Assembly: GCA_039881145.1 (NCBI GenBank)
Contig: JAYKKI010000004.1
Coordinates: forward strand, 43,309,001 to 43,373,000
Reading direction: 5' to 3'
From: Druceiella hillmani
Lineage: Eukaryota > Arthropoda > Insecta > Lepidoptera > Hepialidae
Length of the DNA: 64,000 nt
Every line of letters begins with the position of its first letter. The stretch's first letter is position 1. Positions 35,901 through 48,775 of this stretch are shown here, in pieces. The notes under the pieces were generated by a model. It had not been told where the DNA came from, made no database searches, and saw only the letters and a program-made list of their open reading frames with translations. The position numbers and the translations under genes are program-made.

Positions 35901-38900
35901 TTTAAAAACTTCGGTAAATAATTTTGGAATATCACTCTGATATAAGAGAGTAGTTAATCATTAACGTAGTTTCATTGAATTTTGTTGCCTTTTTTTGTTG
36001 TAGGTTTTGTAGTTCATCTCACAATAACTGACGCATACTTAAATAGACGGCACTAGAAAGTCTAATTTAGACGCAATTTGTACATTGAACACGTAATTGC
36101 GACGTAATAGTCGCAAAACGAGGAAGCAATTCAATATTTTTGGAACATTTTGTGGGTAGTAAAAATATCTTTTCATATCGACAGTAAAGTCAGTTTATGA
36201 AACAATTTGTTTTTATAATGGTATGTTACAAGCGTTGCTTTAGGAATTAATTTTGCTCTACCTGTTTGAATAATGCACATGTAGTTTTTCCATGTCACCC
36301 TATTTAATTATATCTTTCTATATTCAATATTTAATGGAATAAACTCACCGTTTAGACATATGTATGAAAAAAATGAAAACAATTTCACATATCAGTTTTT
36401 CACCACATATGTTGAAAAATGTAATGATTTCTCTTACGTGTTTAATGTTTAATAATTCCCTAAATTCTATATTAAGTTTCTTACTGTTTTTTTTCTAAGC
36501 AAAAGTTATGCTTCTCTATATAGGCTTTTCATTCACATATACGTCACTCGCTGATGTAACAAAGTAAAAAACTAAATACGGTCAACAACTTTAGAGATTG
36601 AGCATTGAGGTTCGAAGGATTTCTTAAATTACCTACCATCTTACGCGAGGAAAAAAAACAGAAAAATTTAAAGAAATAGTGATTTCTCCCATCTTACAGA
36701 ATTAATGTAACCAGGATCTTTCGGTTTCCTTAATTCAATCGTCAAGAATTCAATCCTCGTGAAACTACTCGTGTGACCATATGTCTATCACAGACGTTTT
36801 TATCAGAAAATGTTTGATGTAAAATCTAAAAATTTGGCATAGTTATTAGACTTTATGTTTTAATAATTAAAGTTTAGTTATATTTGTATAAATACTTAAG
36901 AGACTGGAAATAAAATATTTTAAATATTTTCATGTAATTTATTTTGGTCAAGATATTTTTAAAAAAAATCCACAAAGAATATATTAATCTCCTTAAATAT
37001 CCAGATAACAAAACTATAGATAAATCATGAAAATTGCACCTAAATTTACCTGGAACCATAGGTGTGATTCTAAATTTCAGAAATTCTTGATAATTTTACG
37101 TCATATGCACTAGGCGATATATTTAAATGGTGAAAATAACATGGTGATTTTTATTAATTTAATTGAAATGCTATGTAACCTTAAATGTACGTATATGCTT
37201 AAGTGTATCCTGAACTCTTCTAGCAAAAGTTTCTACTTGTACTCAAAAGATTATTATATTTTCAAATGAGAAAGGCAGAGCGTCCAGTAGAGGGATATAT
37301 CCTCTAGCTTTATTTCGAGTACATACGTTTAGATGAAAATCACACCTAATGATTTGTCCATTTTCTGGTTTTAACCCGAAAGTTCCTCATTCTAAATGAT
37401 GTAAATACTACGTCGTAGTAACTTCTATTCTTATATAAATTCAATAGTTTTATGTAACTTGGACTAAAGCTACTTTTTTGTGTATTGAAGGAGACTAACA
37501 TCACATATGCTCCATGATAGTGTCCACTGAATCTAACTATGTATCATTCTTTCTATTCAATAATAGAGTTAAGTTTTCCAATGCCATTTACGTATAGAAA
37601 ACAAAAGAAGGTACACTGAATTGTCATGTTTCAAGAAAATCCGACCTTACGAAATACATGAAGAAGGCAAATGGCACATATTCCAACATAACGAAGACGT
37701 ATGCTACCGCCAGCCACTTGACGAGTCTCTATATTGGAGCGATGGCAAAGCATTCATCAGCATCATCATCATCATATATATTAATACGCTAAGGTTTTAA
37801 GATGTTACCCTCCCTTCTTAGAAAAAACCTCACAACTAATCCACATAAATTATATATCATTTTATAGATAATTGCTTGCTCTTCCGGCTATTGCTATTGT
37901 TTTTGCAAATTAATTAATTATTATTAAAATTATATACACAAAATAGCAATGCTGCCATCTAACGGCTCAACGTCGATATGATTGATGGTCGGTAAAATTT
38001 ATGTTTAATTTCAAATCCACTCACGTATAAATAAAGTGGCGCTTTAGCTCAATGCTTTTGATACTTGCGCCTCTATATGTCAATTTTAGTAAAATATTTG
38101 TTTGATCTGTCATCTGAGCTTCATAATGGAATAAATAATAATGCGAAGACTTCGCATGGGTCACGCTAGTGTCTAGTTAATACGTCTACATTCAGTATAT
38201 AACCCAAGCTATCAAATATACACACCTGGAAATTATATCTGATATTTGTTAGTTTAATTAAATTTATTGGTTTGGAGGTAAGATCTAATAATTATTAATC
38301 ATTCTACTAAAAAAATATTTATAAAATAATTTAACAAATTTATGAAGCAAATGAGCTTTGCAACGACACATGTGAATCGCTAATAAAAAAAAGTAAAAAG
38401 AACGGTTTTACCTTTGCCCGTTCTCTGATTCAAAAGCCCAATATGAACTTTTTTGTCAACCTAAAATATAAGCGACATATTACATCTAAATATTTCATGA
38501 AATTTCACATTTTTTTATATGTTGTAGAAAGTCATAGGGTATTTTTTTATTTTAAATAATAAAATACCAAATAGCTTTAGGTATAAAGGTATAAAGGTAC
38601 CACCCAGGTTAATCTTGCTAGGAGAGGTTTTTATGCCCTTGTTTTACATTTATGGCACAGGTATTTTAACAAACAAAAGGTGCCGCATTTACGTTTCGGT
38701 AACATTCTTATTTCTATGTGCATGTTAACAATTATACTTTTCTTATAGGTTTGCACGTGCAACGAAGCTATCTGAAAGTTAACTCTTACGATATTATTTC
38801 GTACAAGTTTTTCATATCCATAACCGGTCGGTAAATAATTGGTATTATTAGGAAAAAGAAAGGCTACTTGATAATTAAATTTGTGCTATTGCAAAGACGA

Positions 38901-39360
38901 GTAGTCCACTGAGCTTTATGTAGATTTCATCCTGGCTTAATGATAACGCCATGTGCTGTAAATAAAATTAAAATTGTGACGCTTATGAAATCTCTTCATG
39001 ATTATTCAACTATATGTTCACAATATAATAAAAAATCGTATATTAACATATGAGATCACAAAACGATTCAAGGTTAGTTTATACAGTGTAAAAACAATAA
39101 AGAAACCTAAGTCTCTTATTTTATTATTCAATGTAACTTTAAAATATGGACGATGCACGTACGGAAAAACGTGGAAAAACTTATACATTTCAATATTAGA
39201 TTGAACAAAAAACCTATTGCCGTTACTTCTGCTGACGCTACGTATGCGACCACGATAACTGAATTTACCCTAATATAACCTTATATAACGTCATCCGACA
39301 ACAAGGTGAAATGAAAAAAAAACAGAAAAAGCGTTTTACGTGAATTAAATCTGTGTAGTA
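32908..39360. other. Long A+T-rich stretch without recognised gene
   Basis: About 6.4 kb. A 60-codon minus-strand frame at 33534-33716 (for example FELLKLQFCKIELTEAHRNF) has a protein-like composition but no family I recognise. A short CATCAT run lies near 37760-37775. Otherwise featureless to my eye. Confidence 0.4.
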
Positions 39361-39390
39361 CGGAAACGTACGGAAAAGTACGGAAACGTA
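39361..39390 (+). repeat. Three 10-bp tandem units CGGAAACGTA
   Basis: Units at 39361, 39371 and 39381; the middle one reads CGGAAAAGTA. ACGT-containing, and about 390 bp upstream of the Tc1-like remnant. Confidence 0.85.
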
Positions 39391-39777
39391 CTTAAATGCT
39401 TATATAATCTATAAAAATTATTTTTGATTCCAACTACCATAATCGGCAGCGTAATTATAGGAAATGTTATCTTATGTAATAAAATTATACAAACATTTTA
39501 ACATCGGTAAGAGGTTGTATTAATTGTAATTGTTACTGGCAGGTACAGTGTATTCTGGCACATATAAACGAATGTTATAAATTTTAAATTTATTCGTTTT
39601 GAATGAAAATTCTCTTTCGCTGACAAAAACGTATTTTTTGGCAGTAAATGAAATCCAACTCTTCAACTTCTTCTAAGTTCTTTTTCATTTGTTACGTTTT
39701 TTATTTTGACGAATAAATTTTAACTAAATTTCTGCTGTATGCTGTTCTCAGTATAAAAAACAATAAGAGCTAATAAA
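39391..39777. other. Spacer before the Tc1-like remnant
   Basis: Would be expected to hold the left terminal inverted repeat of the transposon. A candidate CAGTGTATTCTGGCAC near 39546 follows TA-rich sequence, but I found no inverted partner downstream. Confidence 0.3.
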
Positions 39778-40735
39778 ATGAATGCGCTGCTTGAAGAAGG
39801 CTGTAGCTAATGTTATGTGTCTCAACAGTATAATGTGAGCCGTTCCACCGACCAAAGGACCTGGCAACGATACCAAGAAACGGGCTCCGTCAGTAGAATG
39901 CCCGGTTCTGGAAGAAAACGGTGCACTGAGCCACAGGTCGACCGCTTCATAGTCAGTCAAGCGCCACGAAATCGTCAAGTTACGTACGTGGATCTCAAAC
40001 AGAACCTCGAGGACGTCAGAGTTACACGAGTAAGCCTATGGACAGTCTGAAGGAGACTTCAGGCCGTCAATATACGTAGCTATCGCCCAGCTCGGGGCCC
40101 TACATTGCTCCGTGAGCATCGAGTTGCCAGATTGAGATTCGCTCAAAATTGTTCTTCATGGACTCAACAAGACTGGAATAGTGTTTTATTCTCAGATGAA
40201 GCTCTATATCGATAAGTGGTGAGGATCGACGTCGGCGAGTCTTACGAAGACCTGAAGAACGTTTCGCAGAAAAGTGCTTTGAGGAAATCACCCCTTAAGG
40301 TGGAGGCTCCGTAATGTTTTGGGCTGGTTAACTCAGATGACCATGCCAAGTTAGTTTTTATTGAAAATGGCACACTTAATGCGCAAAGGTATATAAAAGT
40401 GGCTCACATTAACAGCAGTTGGAGGCGAGTCCATTTTTAAGGACGAAACCCTCGCGCCCACCGCTCTGGAGACGTTAATGGTATATGAGCTTTAATGGGC
40501 CGAAATTCGTCGGTTAGACTCGCTAGCTAGAAGTCCCGACCTCAATCCGATAGAAAACATATGAAATAATCTCAAACGACGCGTCAGAGCCGTAAAACCA
40601 GCTCCAGAAAACATTCAGGCCCTTAAAAATGTGATCGTCGCTAAATAAGAACGTATTCCTCAGGAAATGATAAAAAAACGTCGTCGGAAGCATGCCTAGC
40701 AGATTAAGTGCATTGACTTTAGCTAGAGGAGGTCA
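39778..40735 (+). pseudogene. Tc1-like (Tc1/mariner superfamily) transposase remnant
   Basis: The cut-and-paste transposase acts on TA dinucleotide targets. From ATG 39778 a first frame is interrupted near 39808. The N-terminal helix-turn-helix region follows (YNVSRSTDQRTWQRYQETGS, then RMPGSGRKRC). A long frame ends in TGA near 40050. WNSVLFSDEALYR near 40175 carries the first catalytic Asp; a QDN-like region near 40440 is frameshifted and degraded; SPDLNPIEN-type sequence near 40533-40560 carries the last catalytic acidic residue, followed by LKRRVRAVKPAPENIQAL. The total length of about 960 bp is close to the usual 1,020 bp, so the relic is nearly full length but has about ten stops and shifts. 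Terminal inverted repeats were not confirmed. Confidence 0.85.
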
Positions 40736-41015
40736 TACTTGTTATTAAATTTTCAAATTTTATGTTAAATTAATAAAAAATATTCAAAAATAAACTTTAG
40801 CCATTTTTAATGTACTAGTATGAAAACGCTCGTCTGTGGACTTTACAACGTTTTTTTTATTTATTTGCATTTTTAATGACTGAAGTAGGTAAAAACGATA
40901 TCTCAATAATAAATAACATTTTCATCATATCGCCATAAAATGCATCAAATAATAATGAAATAACTCTGATATGGTTTATTCCTATAAGTACCCGTTTTTT
41001 TTGCAAAAGTGTTTA

Positions 41016-41020
<5 letters not shown>
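40736..41020. other. A+T-rich spacer
   Basis: No feature identified. It should contain the right end of the Tc1-like element but no inverted partner of the left flank was found. Confidence 0.35.

Positions 41021-41086
<66 letters not shown>
41021..41086. repeat. (TA)n microsatellite bordering the left inverted arm
   Basis: Thirty-three uninterrupted AT units, ending directly at the outer end of the inverted repeat that begins at 41087. Confidence 0.96.
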
Positions 41087-41089
<3 letters not shown>

Positions 41090-41535
41090 TTCAAACCCGG
41101 GTTTTAGAGCCAAAGTTTTACTGCAGAGAGAAATAGTACGAAGTAAATTCATTACTAAACTAATAAATGCTGGTGATAATCATTTTTCACTCAAAATGCG
41201 ATTACAACGAAAAACATAAAATAAATGATTTGAAGGGCGACCAAACAGACATAAGCCCAATTTCTCCCGGTGAGATCTAATTCGCTACCGATTCTTGCGC
41301 TTACTGTGCAAAATTACATTCCTATTAACAAGCATGAAAAATACAAATGATATTTGTTTATTTATTTCAATTTTTTTATATAAAATGAAATAAATTTAAA
41401 ATAGATATTTCCATAAACTCAAATATCTCATAAGATTTCATTGTATATTTATTCGTCAAAAATTCGCTTAATTAACGATGTTTCCTCTACTTCCACCAGT
41501 TTTTTCTGTCCGTTCTATTATTTTGCCGTTTAATT
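41087..41535 (+). repeat. Left arm of a large inverted repeat
   Basis: This block is matched on the opposite strand by 44063-44551. Shared landmarks, in order from the outer end, are AACCCGGGTT, GAGAAATAGTACGAAG, GCGATTACAACGAAAAAC, ACATAAGCCCAAT, GGTGAGATCTAATTCGCTAC and CTTAATTAACGAT. Most of the length aligns with scattered substitutions and a few indels. Confidence 0.93.
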
Positions 41536-44062
41536 TAAAAAAGATGAATATACAAATAAAAGTGAATAAATTACTTATGCAGGGATACCTTTATTTATCA
41601 ATATAAATAGAAATAAACGAAAAATGATACAATTATTATTGCATGAAAAACGATTGACTTCTGGAATTTGCGATGATTGATCCCTAAGACATCCTTTATT
41701 ACCGAAACAATTAAGAACACATGAAGTATTCAGTAACATCTCATTTATTGAAATAGAAACTGGCACTGCCAGTGTTAAATGAACGTAAATATATTCATTT
41801 ATAAATACATAAATACATGAATAAATGCCTATATGTATTCATGTAAACATATGAACAATTCAATAATTATATTGTCATTTTTCGTAAAGGTAGTTGATGC
41901 TTTATGCCTTTGTAAATACACGCCTTCGTATATTACATGCTTCTATATATTATTACTTTATTGTGTATGTTAAGACCAATCGAACGAATCAAAACTCCAC
42001 AGGTTTCCTTTTCACCACTGTCAAGTTCCTGTTATTATATCCTGTCTCCATCATCAAACCCTGGTCGCAACTAAAACACTCGTCAGTGCAAGTCAAATTA
42101 GCTCAAATTAATAGATTCATTCATCGTGTTTGAGGAATTCTGTTACCATTTGTTACCGCTCTCTTAATCAATGCAATCGTCAATCAAACCTGTGACTGTA
42201 AAATACATAAAGAGATATATTTTTCAAAGGAGCCTTGTACTATTACCCATTGAGAAGTTTTTCGGTGTATCTCCGTAGTCTATCATCATTTCATTACGAT
42301 ATTTATATGCGATCACCTGGAAAGTACATCTTAACTTGACAAGGTTAAGGTGGTTCCAATAAATTAAACATATTTACTAAGTGATACGAAGTGACATAAC
42401 AAGTTTGTGCATTTTATTTTATTAGAATTAAATTAGGATAAGGAAGTGTATTATGAGCAACATTAATTCTTTTTACTAAACTCTGCCTTACATTTAATTT
42501 TTTTCTAATATTTTGTTTCTAATTACCGCTTAAGAAATATACACTTTTTTCTCATATATACTATTTTTCGGCACGATTTATAAGTAAAAGTAAATAGTAG
42601 TGTATAAATATGTAAATGCTAGTGTATAAATATTTAAATTTTATTGAAAGTTAGTCAAGAAAACCAATAACACAAATTTGTACACATTAAGAAAAAAAAC
42701 ATAAGGTCCGAATAAATACAGCACAAAAAATACGTATCTTTTTTTCTTTTATGTTGGGAGCTATGTTCCCTCTACACATGCCAGCAATAATCGTCTATTA
42801 AAAATAGCTGCACCCCGAAAACCTTAATACCGTTCCTCAAGCCTTTTAATATAATGTTAAAATCTTTCTTTCTGCTCATCACGCACGGCTCCAAGATTTG
42901 AAGGTAAAAAAGAGAAATGGGAATAGAGAAAATGTATTTTTAAGGACATTCTACGTTCCATTTTTTATGCGGGTAAAATTTTTGTTTACTAAGATCTCCA
43001 TATTCTCGGCTCTTTTATTCTCTATAAAACCTTTCACAACAGCTTTTAATTTTTATGCGTCTAGTTTTTGATTAATGGCTTTTTGATTGAAATTTTGAAA
43101 TTTCATTAACTGATTTATTTTTAGTCCGATAAATATAAGGGATATTTATCATTACTTACGACTTTGAGCTTTATGCTACTTTAATAAAAACGAACTCCAA
43201 ACATAAAAGTCTATCACTATTTTTATCCAATGCTTTCACAAAATTCTTATCAAGTCAAGTTTATTTTTAGGATGTATAATGTAGTATGTAAAATAACGTC
43301 TTCGATATCAATTAAAAGCAAATATTTTTCATTTAATTTATCTTTTTTCAAATACTGCTCATTAATAGCTCTGCTAGTTCACATACAAAGAAAATAAGAG
43401 TACTTTGTGAATTCACTCTGCAAACCAAATAGCATCGCTATTATTTTCAGATCCACCACCAGCACACATTTTCTATTTAAATTCTTTGTATTTTATTCAA
43501 TTCAAAATTGATTTCTTGTCGACATATGTTTCTTTTAAAACTGTTGAATAAGCGATTGATATCGATGATACTGATTACTGTTGTGAAGCAAAACTACCTT
43601 CAAACTTGTTTTACTACCATCAACAAACAAATGCCCGTCTTTTATTTTGTAGGGAATTTTCAATTTGGTCATCAAAGATACGATATAGTTACGACTACAT
43701 TTATCGATATTCCTCTTGAAAAGTTATATAATAATGTTCACGAAAAGTTATTCACAGGGATATTAATGTGATGTAAACGTATTTCGTCAATAACCTCAAC
43801 TTTTACCAATATGCGTAAAATAACGGTAGTTAAAAAAATTACTGGCAGGTACCTAAAAACAAGACACGGTTGAAAAGTAAAATATGTACTGTCCACATCC
43901 TGTACCTCATGTCAATCTATTATAGTTATATGTTTTGTAGGTGCCGATATTATATCAATTAGTTTAATATGTTTTTATTTGAAACTCAAATCTAAAACAG
44001 AAAATTATTTTACTCACGTATAATAATTTATGATTTAGATTTGAATCTAAAATAGAAATTAT
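41536..44062. other. Interior between the inverted arms
   Basis: About 2.5 kb of A+T-rich DNA. Short frames (41575-41766 minus, 41894-42133 plus, 43508-43771 plus) have no recognisable domain. If the arms bound one transposable element, any former transposase gene is no longer readable here. Confidence 0.4.
42599..42640 (+). repeat. Two tandem 22-bp units
   Basis: AGTGTATAAATATGTAAAT at 42599 recurs at 42621 with small changes. Confidence 0.8.
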
Positions 44063-44551
44063 TATACGAATGGACAGGAAAAACTGGTAGAAGGAGAGGA
44101 AAAATCGTTAATTAAGCAAATTTTTGACGAACAAATATATAATGAAATTTTATGAAATAGATATTTGCGTTTATGGAAATATCTATTTCAAATTTAATTT
44201 CATTTTATATAAAGAAAAATACAAATGAATAAACAAATATCATTTGTATTCTTCATGTTTGTTGCATTCCTACTGAATGTAATTTTGCACAGCAAGCGCA
44301 AGAGTCAGTAGCGAATTAGATCTCACCGGGACAGATTGGGCTTATGTCCGTTTGTTTGCGCTTCAAATAATTTATTTTATGTTTTTCGTTGTAATCGCAT
44401 TTCGAGTGAAATATGACTATAACGATTTTTAAATATTTTTTTATATTTTTATTATTTATCGTCAACAGCTTTTATTAGTTTAGTAATGAATTTACTTCGT
44501 ACTATTTCTCTCCGCGGTAACATTTCGGGTCTAACCCGGGTTGGCACCAAT
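44063..44551 (-). repeat. Right arm of the large inverted repeat
   Basis: Inverted counterpart of 41087-41535. It has an additional A+T-rich segment of about 45 bp near 44410-44465 that is missing from the left arm. The outer end contains the same AACCCGGGTT palindrome and, as on the left, abuts a (TA)n tract. Confidence 0.93.
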
Positions 44552-44554
44552 TTT

Positions 44555-44586
<32 letters not shown>

Positions 44587-44587
44587 C
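44555..44587. repeat. (TA)n tract bordering the right inverted arm
   Basis: Alternating TA with one C interruption, outside the right arm. Confidence 0.9.
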
Positions 44588-45289
44588 ACGTGTATGTGTG
44601 CGTGCATATATCTATGTTACAATTTTTAACTATGCACCCGTTTTTATGCACATGAAACATATAGTAGGCAATATACTTACGTCATAAAAAATAATAATTT
44701 CAGGTAGTTTAATAAAATTAGTATATCTTAAATATTTATGTATACAGAACTCTTGTAGAGCAAGCTCTACTCGTATCTGATAAGTTCTGTCAGTAAATGG
44801 TTTAATAAAGAGACGATAACGTATTATATTTTAATGTACGACTTACGTTACTAACCTATTATTACCTATGATATTAGGTATGTCAAGATAAAGAAGTAAT
44901 TAATTTATAAGGATATTAATAGTGCCCGTCTATTTATCAAACATTTTAACCCAACAGGGTTAGAGATAAATTCAGTACAACTTTAAAATTAACACGACTA
45001 AATTAATTTACAGACAAAATTAATTTTAAAAATAGTAAAAATTTGCCGTCGGCACAGATATCTTTTGCTCATAGTACCATACCAAATCTTGCTTCAAGGA
45101 ATGCTGGAATAATAAACATAAAAACGAGTTTTACTGTTTTGAATACGTTTGTCTCTTCATATGTCAATCTCAAATGTTAGAACAATATTTAATCCAATGG
45201 GCATTCTTTAATCGATTTTCTGCAACATATTAAATTAACTAGTTCATATGTGTTTCACATAAAGCCTCCAATTACGTCGAACTTTTGCA
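44588..45289. other. A+T-rich spacer
   Basis: No gene or repeat recognised apart from a short GTGTGCGTG-like extension of the preceding microsatellite. Confidence 0.4.
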
Positions 45290-47850
45290 ACATTTTAATG
45301 TGAAATAAAAAAAACAAACACACTTTCAAATTTTGAATATTTTTGGGATTTTTATATTAGTTGAGATGACATTTATTGAGTTTCAAAAAGAGCCCATATC
45401 ATTTCCTGAATCACCATCTATCTCTCTGCAGAAAATCAGGTTGATCCGTTGTGACGTAAGAAAGGACAAACAAACACACTTTTTGTTTTTAATCTTAATT
45501 GGGATTGTTATATTAGTTACGATTAGATTTTCCGGGTTTGCAAAAAGGCTAAGACATCGCCTGACGCTCCGTCTATTTTCGCGCAGAAAATCATGTCGAT
45601 GTATTGCTCCATTGCTACGTGAAAGAAGGATAAATATACACCCTGTCAAATTTTTAATATTTATTGGAAATATTCTGTTACTTATTATGAAATTTCCCGG
45701 TTTAGATAGTAACCTATATAATTTCCCATTAACAATCTGTGTTGCGAAAATCACTCGATCCATTGCACCATTCTGAGGTGATAGAAGGACAGACAGACAC
45801 ATTGGAATTCTGAATATTTATTGGGATTGTTCTAACACTTAGGATGAAATTTCTCGGGTTGGAAAGCAGTCTATATAATTTACTAGCTCGCTAACTATCT
45901 CTGTGCAGAAATCAAGTCGACCTGTCGTTTCATTGTGACATAAAAGAAGGACAAACTAACATACTTCGGAATTTCTAATATTTGTCGTGATTGTTGTATT
46001 AGTTAGGATAATATTTTCTGAGGTAAAGAGTAGTCCATATAATTTCCAGATACGTCTACTATATTGTGCAAAAAATCAGATCAATCCGGTTTTTCATTGT
46101 GGGGTGAAAAAAGGACAAACACACTTTGAATTTAATAATATTAGTTGGGAATATTATAATATTTACAATGACAATTTCCTGATTGAAAACCAGCCTGTAT
46201 CACTTCTTGATACACAAATATTTTTGTGTAGAATATCATGTTGATTTATTGCTTTATTGCGATGGGAAAAAAGAATAACCAAACACGTTTTTTAATTTTT
46301 TTATATTTGTTGGGATTGTTTTGTTATTTAGGAAAACATTTCCCAGGTTGCAATGTAGCCTAGGTTTTTTCCTGACCGGTTAACTATCTCTACGGTAAAT
46401 CACGCTGATGTGTTGCTCCATTGCGAGGTGAAAGAAGGGCAAACAAATATACTGTCTAATTTTTTATTGTGGGAATTAGTTAGGATGAGATTTCCCGGGT
46501 TCAAAAGTAGTCTATGTCACTTCCTGATCCGCCCATTATTCCTTGTGACGTAAAAGAAGCACAAACAAACACACTTTGATGTTAATAATTTTAGTTGGGA
46601 ATATTATATTATTTACGATGAAATTCTTCTAGTTAATTATCTTCAGGTCCACCAACTATTTCTTTGCAGAAAATCACGTCGATTTATTGGTCCATTGCGA
46701 CGTGAAAGAGGGACAAACAAACACACTATCGAATTTTCAAAATTTATTGAGATTATTTTATTACTTAGTATAAGATTCTTTGGTTTGGAAAATACCCTAA
46801 GTCATTTCCTGGCCAACCAATTATCTCTGCGGAAAATCACTCTACGGGATCTGTTACTCCAGTGCGACATGAAAGAAGAATTGTGCCACCGAATTTCTAA
46901 TTGTTGGATTTTACTATACTATTTAATTCGAAAATTTCCCGGATTGCAAAATAGTCTATCCATTTCCTCGATCACCAGCTATGGCCTGACAGAAATTAAC
47001 ATTGATATATTGCTTTATTGCGATGTGAAATAACAACAAATAAACACACGTTTACATCTTTACATTGGTTGGCATCGTAACATTAATAAGGATGAGATTT
47101 TCTTAATTAGATAATAGCATGTGGTATTTCCCGTTCGACCACTATTTCATTACAGAAAATCATATCGATCTATTGCTTCATTGTGACGTGAAAGTAGGAT
47201 TAACAAGTATATTTCCCAATTTTTAAATTTTGGGATAGCTTTATTAGTTAGGAGTTTTCGAGTTTGGGACGAAGCCTATATTATTTTCTGGCATGCCAAC
47301 TATATCCATGGAGAAAGTTGATCTTTTGCCTTATTGCGACGTAAAAAAAGGACAAGTAAACAGACTATCGAATTTTTGGATATTATTTGGGATTATGGGT
47401 CATATTAGTTAGGATAAGATTTTGCTGTGTTATGATATCAGAAAATGATTTTTCGTATACCATTTTCTGGTCCGCCAACTAATTCTGTGTAGTAAGTTAC
47501 ACCGATCTCTTGCTCCATTTTAAAAGAGAAAAAAGAACATTTTGACAGTGGAAATTTTGAGGAAAGACAAACACACTTTCGAATTTTTAATAGTAATTGG
47601 GTTTGCTCTTTCAGTTAGGATAAGATTTTTCGGATTGAAAGTAGCATATATTACGTCATCATCTATTTTTGTGTAGAATATCACTTTAATATTTTGCTCC
47701 CTTAAGACGTGAAAGAAGTACAAACACACATACGTATGCATTTATGATATTAGATGGGATTACAATATTAATTACAATATTAGTCTGCCTGTTGTGTTTG
47801 ATGGGATTACAATATTAGTCTGCCTTTGTTCCCAGTCTGCCAACTATTTT
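45290..47850 (+). repeat. Degenerate satellite, period about 160 bp, about 15 units
   Basis: The marker GAAGGACAAACAAACACAC recurs in variants near 45305, 45466, 45620, 45776, 45942, 46103, 46264, 46428, 46552, 46703, 46867, 47024, 47188, 47340, 47560 and 47708. Most spacings are 150-166 bp, with one short unit of about 124 bp and one long gap after 47340. Between markers each unit repeats the order TTGGGATTGTT, GATTTCCCGGGTT, TAGTCTAT, TCCTGATC, AACTATCTCTG, AAAATCACGTCGAT, TGCTCCATTGCGACGTGAAAG in diverged form. Overlapping long frames on both strands (45333-45776 plus, 45383-45802 minus) are translations of the repeat, not genes. Confidence 0.92.
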
Positions 47851-47904
47851 TGTGTAAAGTTTTAAAATATAAACATAAGTTGGTTTAATAAGAAACAAAT
47901 ACCT

Positions 47905-48330
47905 TAAAATTTACTTAGTAAAAAGGGTCGCTTAAAATGAATTTATAAATACAAGCGAGAATACAAAAAGCAAACCCAAAACATTCAAAAGTTAGTAAGT
48001 AAAAAGAATTACTGTGAAAATAATGTAAGTATAAACACGAAGTGATATGTAAAAAAGACAAGCAAAGTATTCAAATATTGAATAAGTAAAAAGAGTCGCG
48101 TAAAATAGGTTTATATATAAAAACACCAACGGGTAATTAAAGAAAAAAAAACAAACGAGTTGAGTAAGTAAAAAGTATTTTGTTAAAAAAATTATAAATA
48201 TCACCACTAATTGACATATTTAAAAAAATCCCAAAGTCCAAAAATTAATAAGCAAAAAGTACAGCTTAAAAAAGTTTATAAATACAACCACAAATTAATA
48301 TAAAGAAGGATAGTTAAAATGAAATTACGT
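47905..48330 (+). repeat. Second degenerate array, period about 82 bp, about 5 units
   Basis: TAAGTAAAAAG-type words recur near 47917, 47997, 48085, 48164 and 48248. Each is followed about 15 bp later by TTTATAAATA-type sequence and then an A-rich segment with AAACAAAC. The array starts about 50 bp after the last recognisable 160-bp satellite unit. Confidence 0.75.
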
Positions 48331-48775
48331 AAATGAAAAAGATTAAAACAAATTCCCGCGCAAATAAATGCATGAAAACTTTAAACATTTTTTTATTCTA
48401 TTCATAAAGTCTTATAAAAAAACAAAGATAATTTGTTCGAAAAAAGATATGTTACGAGATGTGTTTGGATTTTTTTCAGATGGAAATAATATATCAGTTG
48501 TATTTTAGAAACAACCAGGACCTTCGAAATATTATCGAGAAAAACAAATACTTTTTATATTATTTTATTAGATATACTATACTTACTATTAGGTCTCATT
48601 GAGTATTTCTTTAATTAAGTGAAAACTTACTGATCTTACTTTTTTGAATATTTAATCGATTTTTACTAGTTGTGAAAAATTAAAAAAAAACATATTAAAA
48701 CAGGTGTTAAAGCTATGTTAAAAAGAGCCTATTATTGCAAATAATTTCAAAACATAAATAGCATATTGTAATAAA
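48331..48775. other. A+T-rich spacer
   Basis: Nothing recognised. Confidence 0.4.

Noticed and set aside
37750..37790. CRISPR-like or other spaced repeat array
   Set aside because: Only a short CATCAT microsatellite; no spaced repeats of CRISPR type occur anywhere in the window, which is eukaryotic in character.
39546..39570. CAGTGTATTCTGGCAC as left terminal inverted repeat of the Tc1-like relic
   Set aside because: No inverted counterpart was found in the 350 bp beyond the transposase relic.
41087..41110. Box B (GGTTCAAACCC) as a Pol III promoter
   Set aside because: The match is part of an AACCCGGGTT palindrome at the end of the inverted arm and is not conserved in the other arm; no box A at suitable distance.
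45333..45802. Overlapping long frames of 139-147 codons on both strands
   Set aside because: Both lie inside the 160-bp satellite; the frames are not kept from unit to unit, so they are not evidence of a gene.
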